A stretch of 36,970 nucleotides of DNA from positions 1 through 36,970 of the forward strand of contig CAIOJR010000236.1 in assembly GCA_903858685.1 (NCBI GenBank). Reading direction: 5' to 3'. Positions within the stretch are counted from its first letter, which is position 1. Each line of letters opens with the position of its first letter. The stretch comes from an uncultured Caulobacterales bacterium (GTDB lineage Bacteria > Pseudomonadota > Alphaproteobacteria > Caulobacterales > Caulobacteraceae). The position numbers and the translations under genes were made by a program. Below, piece after piece: positions 15,639 through 23,138 of this stretch. The notes below the pieces were generated by a model. That model worked only from the letters and a program-made list of their open reading frames with translations, was not told the origin of the DNA and searched no databases.

Positions 15639-15996
15639 CATAAAAGGAGAGCGAGATCAATTCGTATCAAAGTCCAAGCGGGCGCCTGCTGCGAGCCCCC
15701 TGAGTGGCCACGATCATTGCGCAGCGCGCTCTGCGACGCTTCATGCGGGGCTTTTCGGGACGGGGCCGACCATGCGCCCGCTCCCCGCCGGCAGTGTCGA
15801 GGACCCGGGCGACGAAGGCGGGTCTGGCAGGTGGATGCTGATGGCGTGACGGGGCGGGGGTGATGCAAGCGCTCTGGATTCGGCGCACCCGAAGCGCCTG
15901 ATCGGCCAGAACACGACCGTGTCTCGATAATTTGAAGTTACATTTGTTTGAAATATATTCATGATGAACTCTGATTTTACAATTTGGAGATTGGCC
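15639..15996. other. Intergenic region between the GH13 and small secreted protein genes
   Basis: About 360 bp with no recognisable gene. The 15650-15900 part is GC-rich and its open frames look like chance. The last 60 bp (about 15925-15985) are AT-rich, with TTTGTTTGAAATATATTC, and probably hold the promoter of the small secreted protein gene. The 14-mer TTGTTTGAAATATA here also occurs at 2808-2821, but this may be chance. Confidence 0.4.
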
Positions 15997-16308
15997 ATGA
16001 TCCGTTTCGCGAGTGCGCTGACAGCGCTTCTGATTGTGTTTGCAGCCCAGACCGCTTCTGCGACGCCCGTATGCAAGACTGGCGTGCTTTGCGGCAATTC
16101 CTGCATCGCCAAGGACAAGGTCTGCCACAAGACGACGGCGGCTTCGGTCGCTCCGACCAAGTCAGAGGCCGCGGCGCCTCCAGCCGCGACAAAGCCCGAG
16201 ACTGCGGCCAAGTCCGAGCCTGCGGCCAAGCCGACGAAGCCGGCCAAGTGCAAAGACGCAAAGGGCAAATTTACCAAGTGCGGGTCGCCGGGCGCCGTTC
16301 CCGGCTGA
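15997..16308 (+). CDS. Small secreted Cys-containing, Ala/Pro/Lys-rich protein
   Basis: A 103-residue protein. A signal peptide (MIRFASALTALLIVFAAQTASA) is followed by CKTGVLCGNSCIAKDKVCHK, a four-Cys loop with the C-G-x-x-C-I-x-x-x-x-x-C spacing seen in many small proteobacterial exported proteins of unknown role. The rest is a low-complexity stretch of Ala, Pro, Lys and Thr ending in KCKDAKGKFTKCGSPG with two more Cys. It is likely periplasmic with disulfide bonds; the Lys-rich tail would bind acidic polymers. ATG 15997 has GGAGA 7 nt upstream; an upstream ATG at 15961 would break the signal peptide. No enzyme motif is visible. Confidence 0.75.
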   Translation: MIRFASALTALLIVFAAQTASATPVCKTGVLCGNSCIAKDKVCHKTTAASVAPTKSEAAAPPAATKPETAAKSEPAAKPTKPAKCKDAKGKFTKCGSPGAVPG

Positions 16309-16435
16309 GCCTGACCGACAAACCGCCCTATCAAAGCCTTTTCATCCAACAGGGTTCGGTCTGCGCACGCGAAGTGGGGTGTGGAAACCGAACCCGGGTG
16401 TTGCGGCCTCGGGCGCTGCGCCTGAGGGGGCGGCC

Positions 16436-17365
16436 TCAGCGCGGACCGGTTTCCAGCCGCGTCATCCAATAGTCCACATCAAAGGCGTCATCCTCAGAGA
16501 GATAGCGCCACAGGCGGATGCGGTTCACATATTCGAGGCGTCCCGTATCCTGCTCGAACCAGGGCTCCGGCGTGGTCAGCAGCGTGGCCACCGTGTTCGG
16601 CTCCGGGGCGGACTTGCGGTAGAAGATCGGTCGCTGAGGCCCTGGCGGCGGCAGGTCGGACAGGTCCCAGCGCCATGTCTGCGGCCCGCTGGCGTGCATC
16701 CGGATCTTGAACATGTAGCGGGTGCGGTCGGAGAGATTGACCCCGCCCCCGTGCCAGATCCCGTGATGCAGGAACAGCAGGGTTCCCGCATCGCAAACCA
16801 TGTGCTGTTGGCCGCGCATATTCTGGTAGCGGCCCAGCGCCACCTCGCTCACCTTGCGCAGATGGGTTCCCGGGATGAACCGGGTCCCCCCCATCTCCCG
16901 CGTCACCGCGTGGGGATAGTACATGATCTGCAGGTCGAACGCCGTGCGGGGATCGATGGTGGAGTCCTGGTGGGTGTGCTGCGATAGGTTCTCACCAGCG
17001 CCTGCGGCGTGATAGGCGGGAGGGAAGGTGATATGGAGGAAGTGGTGGTCGAACACTGGCTTGTCTCCGACCAGGCTCTCAATCGCGCCGCGCACCACGG
17101 GCAGGTCGAGGAGGCGGCCAAGGGCGCTGGCAGGGGCATAGACCTCTGATAGCGGGGTCCCTGCGGGCGCCTCGGCAATGTCATTGGCGGCAAGGGCCTC
17201 GCCATAGAGCTTGCGGATGCGCACCCCGTCCTGAACCTCTGGAATCGGCCCTGCCTCGCGCATGAACTGCCGGTTGATCTCGTCAGGGACCACGCCGTCG
17301 AAGCGCAGAAAGCCCCGGGCGACAAAGCTCGCCATCTGTGCGGAGGTGAGCAGGGGCGGCGACAT
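16436..17365 (-). CDS. Phytanoyl-CoA dioxygenase (PhyH) family protein
   Basis: A 309-residue Fe(II)/2-oxoglutarate dioxygenase of the PhyH family. Iron ligands are His132 and Asp134 in SQHTHQDST and His205 in HHGIWHGGGVN. Arg214 or Arg216 in LSDRTRYMFKIRM is the likely 2OG-binding Arg. The DSBH core includes DLQIMYYPHAVTREMGGTRFIPGTHL and CDAGTLLFLHHG. Members hydroxylate acyl-CoAs, quorum signals or small metabolites; the substrate is not deducible. The ATG overlaps the TAA of the upstream small gene (TAATG), so the two are translationally coupled and probably form a functional pair. The C-terminus (EQDTGRLEYVNRIRLWRYLSED) is typical of this subfamily. Confidence 0.9.
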   Translation of the reverse strand: MSPPLLTSAQMASFVARGFLRFDGVVPDEINRQFMREAGPIPEVQDGVRIRKLYGEALAANDIAEAPAGTPLSEVYAPASALGRLLDLPVVRGAIESLVGDKPVFDHHFLHITFPPAYHAAGAGENLSQHTHQDSTIDPRTAFDLQIMYYPHAVTREMGGTRFIPGTHLRKVSEVALGRYQNMRGQQHMVCDAGTLLFLHHGIWHGGGVNLSDRTRYMFKIRMHASGPQTWRWDLSDLPPPGPQRPIFYRKSAPEPNTVATLLTTPEPWFEQDTGRLEYVNRIRLWRYLSEDDAFDVDYWMTRLETGPR

Positions 17366-17661
17366 TACGGGGCGACCTCCGCCAGCTGTTCGAAGAAGAA
17401 CTCGTATTTCAGATAGGCGAGGTCGAACTCCTCCCCCCGGGCATGGGGCAGAAGCTGCGAGGCCTGGAACAGCCGCCATCCGTCCCTGAGCGCAGCGAGG
17501 CCCGAGGCGTAGGGCGGCTCGTCTGCGTCGCCAGCCATGTGCAGGGTTTCGCCGGTTCCATCATAGACCGCCCAGGCGACAGTCGGCGAGTCGAGCGCGG
17601 AATTGGCGAGGTAGAGCACCAGCACCTTCTGCCGCAGAGCGGGCTTCGCCTGTCCGCTCAT
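17365..17661 (-). CDS. Small conserved protein coupled to the PhyH dioxygenase
   Basis: A 98-residue soluble protein without signal peptide or membrane segment. It reads as strand-helix-strand: KVLVLYLANSALDSPTVAWA, then VYDGTGETLHMAGDADEPPY, ASGLAALRDGWRLFQASQLL and EEFDLAYLKYEFFFEQL. I recall similar unnamed small proteins beside dioxygenases or SDRs in sphingomonads, but no function. The start at ATG 17661 removes an unlikely Pro/Gly/His-rich upstream extension. Its TAA overlaps the ATG of the PhyH gene by one base, which strongly suggests stoichiometric coupling; a chaperone or subunit role is inferred. It is divergent from an SDR gene about 220 bp away. Confidence 0.7.
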   Translation of the reverse strand: MSGQAKPALRQKVLVLYLANSALDSPTVAWAVYDGTGETLHMAGDADEPPYASGLAALRDGWRLFQASQLLPHARGEEFDLAYLKYEFFFEQLAEVAP

Positions 17662-17882
17662 CTCAGGTCCGCCGCCCTCAGCCGGCCAATGGACGGGGGG
17701 CCTGCATCGATGCCCGGCGGCGGCAGGGCAGGTCCCGTCCTCGCCAGGCTGAGTGTCCGGATCATGCTCCCCGTCTCCGCTGTCGCGTTGCGATTTTGTG
17801 CGACGATGACGGTGGTGGCAAGGCGCGATGGGCGCCATGATGGTTTTGAACCGCGGCTCAGACCGCACAGGGATGGACAGTC

Positions 17883-18653
17883 ATGGATCTTCAGATCAGC
17901 GGCCGCAATGCGGTCATTCTCGGCGGGACCCGGGGCATTGGGCGGGCCATCGCCGAGGGTCTTGCGCGGGAAGGGGCCAATGTCGCGGTCTGCGCCCGTA
18001 ACGCCGATCAGGTGGCCGAGACGGTGGCGCATCTCAAGGGCCTGGGCGTGAAGGCGACCGGCGCGTCGGTGGACATTGTCGACGGGGCGGCGCTGAAGGC
18101 CTGGATCAAGGCCGCTGGGGACGAACTGGGCGGCGTCCACATGCTGGTGTCCAACGCCGGGGCCCTGGCTCAGGGGGGCGATCCGGCCTCGTGGGAGCAG
18201 AATTTCCGCCTCGACGTGCTGGGCATGGTGAATGCCTTCGACGCGGCCAAGCCGTTCCTCAAGGCGGCTGCGGCGGCGACCGGGGATGCGTCGTTCGTCA
18301 TCATCTCGTCCATCGCTGCGGCGGAGACCGACAGCGCGAGCTCCTACGGGCCGATCAAGGCGGCGCTGATCCACTTCGCCAAGGGGTTGGCCCGACAGTA
18401 TGCGCCAGTCCATGTGCGCACCAACGTGGTCTCCCCCGGCACGGTCTATTTCAAGGGCGGCGTGTGGAACATGATCGAGACCAACATGCCGGAAACGTTC
18501 GCAGGCGCCATGGCGCGCAATCCGATGGGGCGGATGGCCACGCCGGACGATATCGCCCATGCGGCGGTGTTCCTGTCCAGCCCCCTGTCCAGCTTTACCA
18601 GCGGCGTGAACCTGGTGGTCGATGGCGCGCTAAGCCGTCGGGTCAATTTCTGA
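17883..18653 (+). CDS. SDR-family oxidoreductase
   Basis: A 256-residue classical SDR. The cofactor loop GGTRGIG is at residues 14-20, LVSNAGAL at 88-95, catalytic Ser142 or 143, Tyr155 and Lys159 in ISSIAAAETDSASSYGPIK, then SPGTVYFKGG and SGVNLVVDGAL at the C-terminus. Arg39 (VCARN) after the second strand suggests NADP preference. It is divergent from the small protein/PhyH pair and 60 nt upstream of an acyl-CoA-dehydrogenase-like gene on the same strand, so this is likely a second catabolic locus. The 17662-17882 gap should hold both promoters, but I see no convincing boxes. Substrate unknown. Confidence 0.92.
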   Translation: MDLQISGRNAVILGGTRGIGRAIAEGLAREGANVAVCARNADQVAETVAHLKGLGVKATGASVDIVDGAALKAWIKAAGDELGGVHMLVSNAGALAQGGDPASWEQNFRLDVLGMVNAFDAAKPFLKAAAAATGDASFVIISSIAAAETDSASSYGPIKAALIHFAKGLARQYAPVHVRTNVVSPGTVYFKGGVWNMIETNMPETFAGAMARNPMGRMATPDDIAHAAVFLSSPLSSFTSGVNLVVDGALSRRVNF

Positions 18654-18713
18654 TGCAAGGCGAGGGCGCGCGCCGGATTTGACAGGATCGGCGGCCGGCG
18701 CGACCATGACCGG

Positions 18714-19643
18714 ATGAAGCCCGCCTCGCTCCTCGACCATCTGTTCGCGCCGCCCGCGCCCGTCCTTGCGACCGGCGAGGATATTGGCGGCTTTCTCAGG
18801 CAATGGGGCCCGGGCGCGGCGAGCGAGGACGATCCCAGCGCCTTTGTCCGGCTGGTTCGGACGGCCCTGCACGCGGGTGACAGGCTGTGCGCCGGCGCAG
18901 CTGGGCATCAGGCGGCTATCCGCCGGCTGTTTCCGCAGACGCCGCAAGCCGCCGTCACCGCCATCTGCATCAGCGAGGATCAGGGCCCTCGTCCATCGGC
19001 CATCCACACGCGCCTGACCTCGTCCGGCGGGGGCTTCGTACTGAACGGGTCTAAAAAATGGGGCAGCATGGCCCCACTGGCGGACCTTCTCTATGTGGCC
19101 GCCTCCATAGGCGAGCGTGACGGCCGCAACCAGCTGCGCATGGTGCGTGTTTTGGCGAACAGCCCCGGCCTCGTCCTCGATCCCGCCCCTTATGCGGCGT
19201 ATCAGGGGCACATGCCCATAGCCGACCTGACGCTGGCGGATCTGCGCGTGTCGGCGGAGGCCGTGCTGCCGCAGGACGCCTATGTCGCCTTCATCAAGCC
19301 GTTCCGGCTGGTGGAGGACGTCTACGGGACCGCCGCGACCCAGATCGCCGTCCTCAGCCTGGGACGGATGCATGGCTGGCCGCACGACGTGCTGGAGGAC
19401 CTGACCGGACTGATCGTGCAGGCCCACGCCATTTCCACAACACCCATGGACCGCCCCGCAGACCTTGTGCTCATGTCCGCCTATTTCCGAGCCTCGGACG
19501 CCCTATGGTCCCGGCTGGGCCCCTGCTGGGAACAGGTTCCCGAGGCTGTGCGCCGGGCCTGGCGCCCGGAGGTCGGGACCCTTGGCGTGGCGGCCCGGGC
19601 GCGTGAGAGCCGGCGTCAGTCCGCCTGGGCGGCGCTGGGTTAG
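18714..19643 (+). CDS. Short acyl-CoA dehydrogenase-like protein
   Basis: A 309-residue protein resembling acyl-CoA dehydrogenases, which normally have about 380 residues. The middle domain is recognisable: AVTAICISEDQG, then SSGGGFVLNGSKKWGSMAPLA and DLLYVAASIGE, as in the FAD-contact region. The third helical domain is shortened (AATQIAVLSLGRMHGWPHDVLEDLTGLI), and the usual catalytic Glu run and C-terminal RDAR-like motif are not seen. It could be a non-catalytic partner or a diverged enzyme with another role. ATG 18714 follows 60 nt after the SDR and is overlapped by the stop of a three-codon ATG-ACC-GGA-TGA frame. The ending ARARESRRQSAWAALG is Arg-rich. Confidence 0.75.
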   Translation: MKPASLLDHLFAPPAPVLATGEDIGGFLRQWGPGAASEDDPSAFVRLVRTALHAGDRLCAGAAGHQAAIRRLFPQTPQAAVTAICISEDQGPRPSAIHTRLTSSGGGFVLNGSKKWGSMAPLADLLYVAASIGERDGRNQLRMVRVLANSPGLVLDPAPYAAYQGHMPIADLTLADLRVSAEAVLPQDAYVAFIKPFRLVEDVYGTAATQIAVLSLGRMHGWPHDVLEDLTGLIVQAHAISTTPMDRPADLVLMSAYFRASDALWSRLGPCWEQVPEAVRRAWRPEVGTLGVAARARESRRQSAWAALG

Positions 19644-19832
19644 TCCCGAACACCAAGATCCCCGGCTGCAGCCGTCTGAGCGAGGCCTGATGGGAGAACC
19701 CTTGAAGGACAAGGCCTTTGAAAGCATGACAACCAGAGGGGCGCCCTTCCACGGCGCGCCATCGGGTTTGACAACGATCTCAATCCCGCCAGATGAGCAT
19801 GGTTCGGGATTCGGGCGGCTTGGCCGCAGATC

Positions 19833-20738
19833 TCAGCCCAGGCCCAGGCGCGCAACTTCTTCCCGCCAGTCGGTGAGTTGCCGGAAGCCGAGCATCTCAC
19901 GCGCCTTGGCGTTTGAAATGGGCGCTTGTCGCGCTGAAAGCGGGGCGGTTACAGGGGTTGTGGGGGCGAACCTGGAAAGAATATCCATCGCCGGTTCGCG
20001 ACAGGTGATATGGTCATTGACGGCGTTGAAGACCTGGTAGCCCAGGCCGTCGGTCTCGAGCCCAAGACGCACCATCTCTCCCAGATCACGGGCGTCTATA
20101 TAGCTCCAGGCGTTGCGCCTGCGAGTTTCGGGGTGGTCGAGAAACCTTTCGAACTGATTATACTCGTTCGGTTCGATCACATTTCCAATACGCAGCGCAT
20201 AGATGTCGGCGCCGAAGCGCTTGGCGAAAGCCTGTGCGGTTTGTTCATTCACCACCTTGGACAGGCCGTAGCTGTCCATGGGTTGGGTGGGATGAGATTC
20301 GGTGATCGGAAACGCGGAAAAATCGATATCGCCCTCTGCAAAGCAAACGCCAAGTGTCGTCTCACTCGACGCCATGACCACCTTGCTGACGCCAAGCTTC
20401 ATGGCGGTTTCAAGGACGGTGTAGGTTCCCATGACATTGACGCGGAAGGTTTCATTGTCCGGGCAAATCAGAATTCGAGGCACTGCAGCAAGATGGACAA
20501 CCGCGTCCACCGGCCCTGGCGCCGCGCCCCGGCTCAATCCGCCAAAGCCGAAATGCGACGTCATCGCATTCATCACCTGCCCATGATCGGTAATGTCGCC
20601 GATGAGCACGGGCACGTGGGGTTGATCAAAGGGTTGCCGGTCAAAGTTCAGCACGCGATAGCCATGCTCAACCAGATGTCGGGCGACGTGCCGACCGGCC
20701 TTGCCAGATCCTCCGGTCAAAAGAATACGTTTTGTCAT
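19833..20738 (-). CDS. NAD-dependent epimerase/dehydratase family protein
   Basis: A 301-residue extended-SDR protein. It begins MTKRILLTGGSGKAG with the Rossmann TGGxGxxG loop at residues 8-14. DAVVHLAAVP follows the third strand, with VMASSETT and the catalytic YGLSK (Tyr and Lys) later. The C-terminal substrate part (NYEYNQFERF-like run IEPNEYNQFERFL, SYIDARDLGEM) is typical of sugar or UDP-sugar dehydrogenases such as uronate dehydrogenase-like proteins. It lacks signals for export. The start lies at ATG 20738 with good upstream context and the protein opens directly with the first strand. It is convergent with the acyl-CoA-dehydrogenase-like gene and stands alone. A gene-specific substrate is not clear. 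Confidence 0.88.
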   Translation of the reverse strand: MTKRILLTGGSGKAGRHVARHLVEHGYRVLNFDRQPFDQPHVPVLIGDITDHGQVMNAMTSHFGFGGLSRGAAPGPVDAVVHLAAVPRILICPDNETFRVNVMGTYTVLETAMKLGVSKVVMASSETTLGVCFAEGDIDFSAFPITESHPTQPMDSYGLSKVVNEQTAQAFAKRFGADIYALRIGNVIEPNEYNQFERFLDHPETRRRNAWSYIDARDLGEMVRLGLETDGLGYQVFNAVNDHITCREPAMDILSRFAPTTPVTAPLSARQAPISNAKAREMLGFRQLTDWREEVARLGLG

Positions 20739-20804
20739 TCTGCACCGCGTTGGATTTGCACCCCAAAGACAAGGCCAGCTATAGCGCCGCCGTGGGGCAT
20801 GTAA

Positions 20805-20839
20805 ATGAAGGCCGGCCGGCGTCCGGCCCTTGCCTTCAT
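20805..20839. repeat. Long GC-rich hairpin in a divergent gap
   Basis: ATGAAGGC (20805-20812) pairs with GCCTTCAT (20832-20839), and inside it GGCCGG (20814-20819) pairs with CCGGCC (20823-20828) around a 3-nt CGT loop; only a single-C and a CTT bulge interrupt 14 pairs. The following TCATCCTGAGCGG resembles dispersed extragenic repeats of alphaproteobacteria (CTTCATCCTGAGC type). It lies between the divergent epimerase and small secreted protein genes and has no T-tract, so a repeat or regulatory RNA structure fits better than a terminator. Confidence 0.45.
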
Positions 20840-21001
20840 CCTGAGCGGTTAAGGGCTGTCCTGCGAGACATGTCCTTCGTCCCGGCGTTTGCGTCTATGG
20901 GACACGGCTTCGGCCACTGGCGCGGCCGCCAAAGGTTGCGGGTTGGTGCTTGGGTCGAGCGCTGCTAAACTGGCTGCAAAATCTGCAACCAGGGACGCTG
21001 G

Positions 21002-21328
21002 ATGAGAGCCAAAAATCTGCTGGCGGCGGCTGTGTTCGTCGGATGCGCCGTGACGAGCGTTTACGCGCCTCCCGCTCACGCCGACGACCCGGCTGAAGTT
21101 CCCTGGCTGGGGCGCTGCGAAGCACGGGATCCGTATGACCGGCAGCGTGATGCTTCTCGCTGGGAAGACTGGTTTCGCGACTGCGAAAAAGTGTATACCC
21201 AGATTCCTCAAATACAGGGCGGACCGAAGCCGGACTTTAAGACTTGCAGAGGGCTTGCCGATGACCTTCCCTTCTTAGTCCGGGTCATGTCGCGGGAAGA
21301 ATTCATAATCATCTGCACCAATCCTTAG
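21002..21328 (+). CDS. Small secreted protein, unknown
   Basis: A 108-residue protein with an N-terminal signal peptide (MRAKNLLAAAVFVGCAVTSV, cleaved near PAHADDPAE). The mature part is acidic and aromatic, with ARDPYDRQRDASRWEDWFRDCE and four or so Cys positions (GRCEARD, FRDCEK, KTCRGL, IIICTNP), suggesting two disulfides. It ends FLVRVMSREEFIIICTNP. Not recognised as a known family. ATG 21002 has GGGA about 8 nt before it. It is convergent with the CVNH gene, separated by a CTTAAGGGG hairpin, and starts the secreted-protein-rich block that runs to 31.6 kb. Confidence 0.65.
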   Translation: MRAKNLLAAAVFVGCAVTSVYAPPAHADDPAEVPWLGRCEARDPYDRQRDASRWEDWFRDCEKVYTQIPQIQGGPKPDFKTCRGLADDLPFLVRVMSREEFIIICTNP

Positions 21329-21378
21329 CCAAATTGCGGACGTTCATATCCGTTATCGAGATGGATCGGGCGTCGATA

Positions 21379-21414
21379 CTTAAGGGGACGGGTCCAAGAC
21401 GCCGCCCCCTTAAG
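21379..21414. terminator. Convergent-gene hairpin CTTAAGGGG...CCCCTTAAG
   Basis: A perfect 9-bp inverted repeat (CTTAAGGGG at 21379-21387, CCCCTTAAG at 21406-21414), with further pairing of CGG and CCG after one mismatch, lies between two convergent genes, 51 and 11 nt from their ends. It could be a bidirectional terminator. There is no long T-tract, and TTAAGGGGACGGG also resembles ends of small mobile REP/MITE-like elements. Confidence 0.5.
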
Positions 21415-21424
21415 ATGTACAGGC

Positions 21425-21955
21425 TCAGTTTGAAGGCGTTACGTTGAAATAGCTGAGTTTGGGCGACTTCACGTCGACCGTGTTATTTGCAAAAGTGCCA
21501 CAGCCGCCGGTATAGGTCGCACCCTTGACGACGCCGATGTGGGTCCGCTCCCCAGGCTGCAATTCGATCAGAACAAGGTCATTGCTCGCGCCGGGTTTGA
21601 TGACAAACACTGCTGGCTGCCCGCCGGGACAGGTGTTGGTCAGGTAGGCGCTTCCCGTATAATCCCTGCTCGTGGCGCTGGCTGGCGCGGGAGACGCATG
21701 GCACTGCAGCTTTCCATTGATGTTGTCGATGCCGCTCGTGCATCCATTCGGATTTGGGAAAATCGTTTCTCTGGGCGCGCCATTGCTCATTGTGCAGGTC
21801 GCCCTCAACACCCCATCAACGACCTGAACATTTGAGCAAGTGTTTAAATAATTGCCTGGGGGGACATTCGATTGTGCATATACGGCGGGTGCGCCCCACA
21901 AGGCCGTTGCTCCCAACACAGCCAATATCCATTGGTGAATGGACAACTTACGCAT
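21425..21955 (-). CDS. Secreted CVNH (cyanovirin-N homology) protein
   Basis: A 176-residue protein with a signal peptide (MRKLSIHQWILAVLGATALW, cleaved near VYAQS). It is followed by one cyanovirin-N-homology unit: PPGNYLNTCSNVQVVDGVLRA to IDNINGKLQCHA, with the two conserved Cys (NTCSN, LQCHA) and the D-G-x-L-x-A-x-C run. CVNH domains bind high-mannose glycans in cyanobacteria and fungi; bacterial exported versions are of unknown ligand. The C-terminal 90 residues (YTGSAYLTNTCPGGQ to SYFNVTPSN) form a second, unrecognised domain with two Cys. A related CVNH unit occurs in the protein at 29.4-30.3 kb. Start ATG 21955 gives a normal signal peptide. Confidence 0.8.
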   Translation of the reverse strand: MRKLSIHQWILAVLGATALWGAPAVYAQSNVPPGNYLNTCSNVQVVDGVLRATCTMSNGAPRETIFPNPNGCTSGIDNINGKLQCHASPAPASATSRDYTGSAYLTNTCPGGQPAVFVIKPGASNDLVLIELQPGERTHIGVVKGATYTGGCGTFANNTVDVKSPKLSYFNVTPSN

Positions 21956-22234
21956 CTCACGCTCCGTACATCTGTCGAGAGGCCAGCGATTGGCTAGACC
22001 TGAAAACTATTTACGGGGGCCTTTTTGAAGTCAATTCTGAAAGCATCCGCAAATTTTCGAATAAAGACATCCATAGCATAAACTCTGCCCGCAATGGTGC
22101 AAATTGCCAGCTTGGCCGGCCTCAACCCATTCAGCCTATTGTAGAGCGCGTCATCACGACATTATAGTTGCGCCGTTGGGCGCCCGTGTTCACTAGAGCA
22201 ATGCATGCTCCGCGGCAAAACAAGTGGGGATGGC

Positions 22235-23110
22235 GTGATCAAGCTCGGACTCAGAATAAAGTTCAATCTGGTGCTTGTCCTGGCCTGGAGTCTCGGCGCT
22301 GGAATCTATTTCATCTCTTCCGCTCAGATCAGCGAAAATATCGCACGTGACGAGGTGATGCAGACGGCGCGCACCATGATGGAAAGCGCATCGGGAGTTT
22401 GGGCCTATACCGCCGATGAAGTGGCTCCCATTTTGCGCAGCGACATGACGCGGACGTTTCACCCGCAATCTGTCGGCTCCTACTCCGCCAAGAAGGACTT
22501 CGCGCCGCTTCACGCCAAGAACGCGGACTTCACCTATCGCGCGGTCGCATTGAACCCAACCAATCTTGAGGATCGGCCAATGGATTGGGAAGCAGATATT
22601 GTGAACGCCTTTCGGTCGCATCCAGAACAAGCAGAACTTGTTTTAGAGCGCCAGACCGCCACCGGCCCGACCCTGAATCTGGCGATTCCGGTCGTCAACA
22701 GAGCCGCCTGTGTCGAATGTCACAGCACGCCCAATGTAGCGCCCGCGAGCATGAGAGCGCTTTATGGCTCGATGAATGGTTTCGGATGGAAGGTGGGGGA
22801 TATTGTCGGCGCACAGATCGTCACGGTTCCCCTTCAGGCTGCGCAGTCGCGCAGCGCCACTGTGAGATTGGCTTTCTTTTGGCCCTTTGTGGTGCTTTTC
22901 GTGGTGCTGCTGGTGTTGGTCAATCTGGTGCTGGAGTTGGTGATCATTCGCCCCGTCGAAATGATGAGCTCTTCGGCTGAACGGGTGAGCAAGGGCGAAA
23001 TCGAGGCGCCTGAATATGCAAGATCAGGCGCGGATCAGATTTCCCGACTTTCCAACGCCATTAATCTGCTACGTCGTAGCCTTCGCGAGGCTATGAAAAT
23101 GCTGGACTAG
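22235..23110 (+). CDS. Tll0287-like (DUF3365) heme-binding membrane sensor with HAMP
   Basis: A 291-residue inner-membrane protein. TM1 (FNLVLVLAWSLGAGIYFIS) precedes a periplasmic Tll0287-like domain. That domain shows the usual pattern up to VVNRAACVECHSTPNVAP, where CVECH is a covalent c-type heme site (residues 159-163 from GTG). A long TM2 (RLAFFWPFVVLFVVLLVLVN) follows, then a HAMP-like linker (IIRPVEMMSSSAERVSKGEIEAPEYA). It then stops: there is no kinase, cyclase or methyl-accepting domain. In other bacteria this sensor is fused to a histidine kinase or stands beside signalling genes. A redox, light or gas sensor role is inferred. GTG 22235 fits family starts and has GGGGA upstream; ATG 22205 adds ten residues. 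The TIR gene follows after 28 nt. Confidence 0.8.
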   Translation: MIKLGLRIKFNLVLVLAWSLGAGIYFISSAQISENIARDEVMQTARTMMESASGVWAYTADEVAPILRSDMTRTFHPQSVGSYSAKKDFAPLHAKNADFTYRAVALNPTNLEDRPMDWEADIVNAFRSHPEQAELVLERQTATGPTLNLAIPVVNRAACVECHSTPNVAPASMRALYGSMNGFGWKVGDIVGAQIVTVPLQAAQSRSATVRLAFFWPFVVLFVVLLVLVNLVLELVIIRPVEMMSSSAERVSKGEIEAPEYARSGADQISRLSNAINLLRRSLREAMKMLD

Positions 23111-23138
23111 CGTTGCGGTCGGTTGAGAGGGCGGTTGT

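Noticed and set aside
14572-15849. A 425-codon plus-strand frame opposite the GH13 gene
   Set aside because: All four GH13 conserved regions are on the minus strand. The plus frame runs over the promoter and has no family match.
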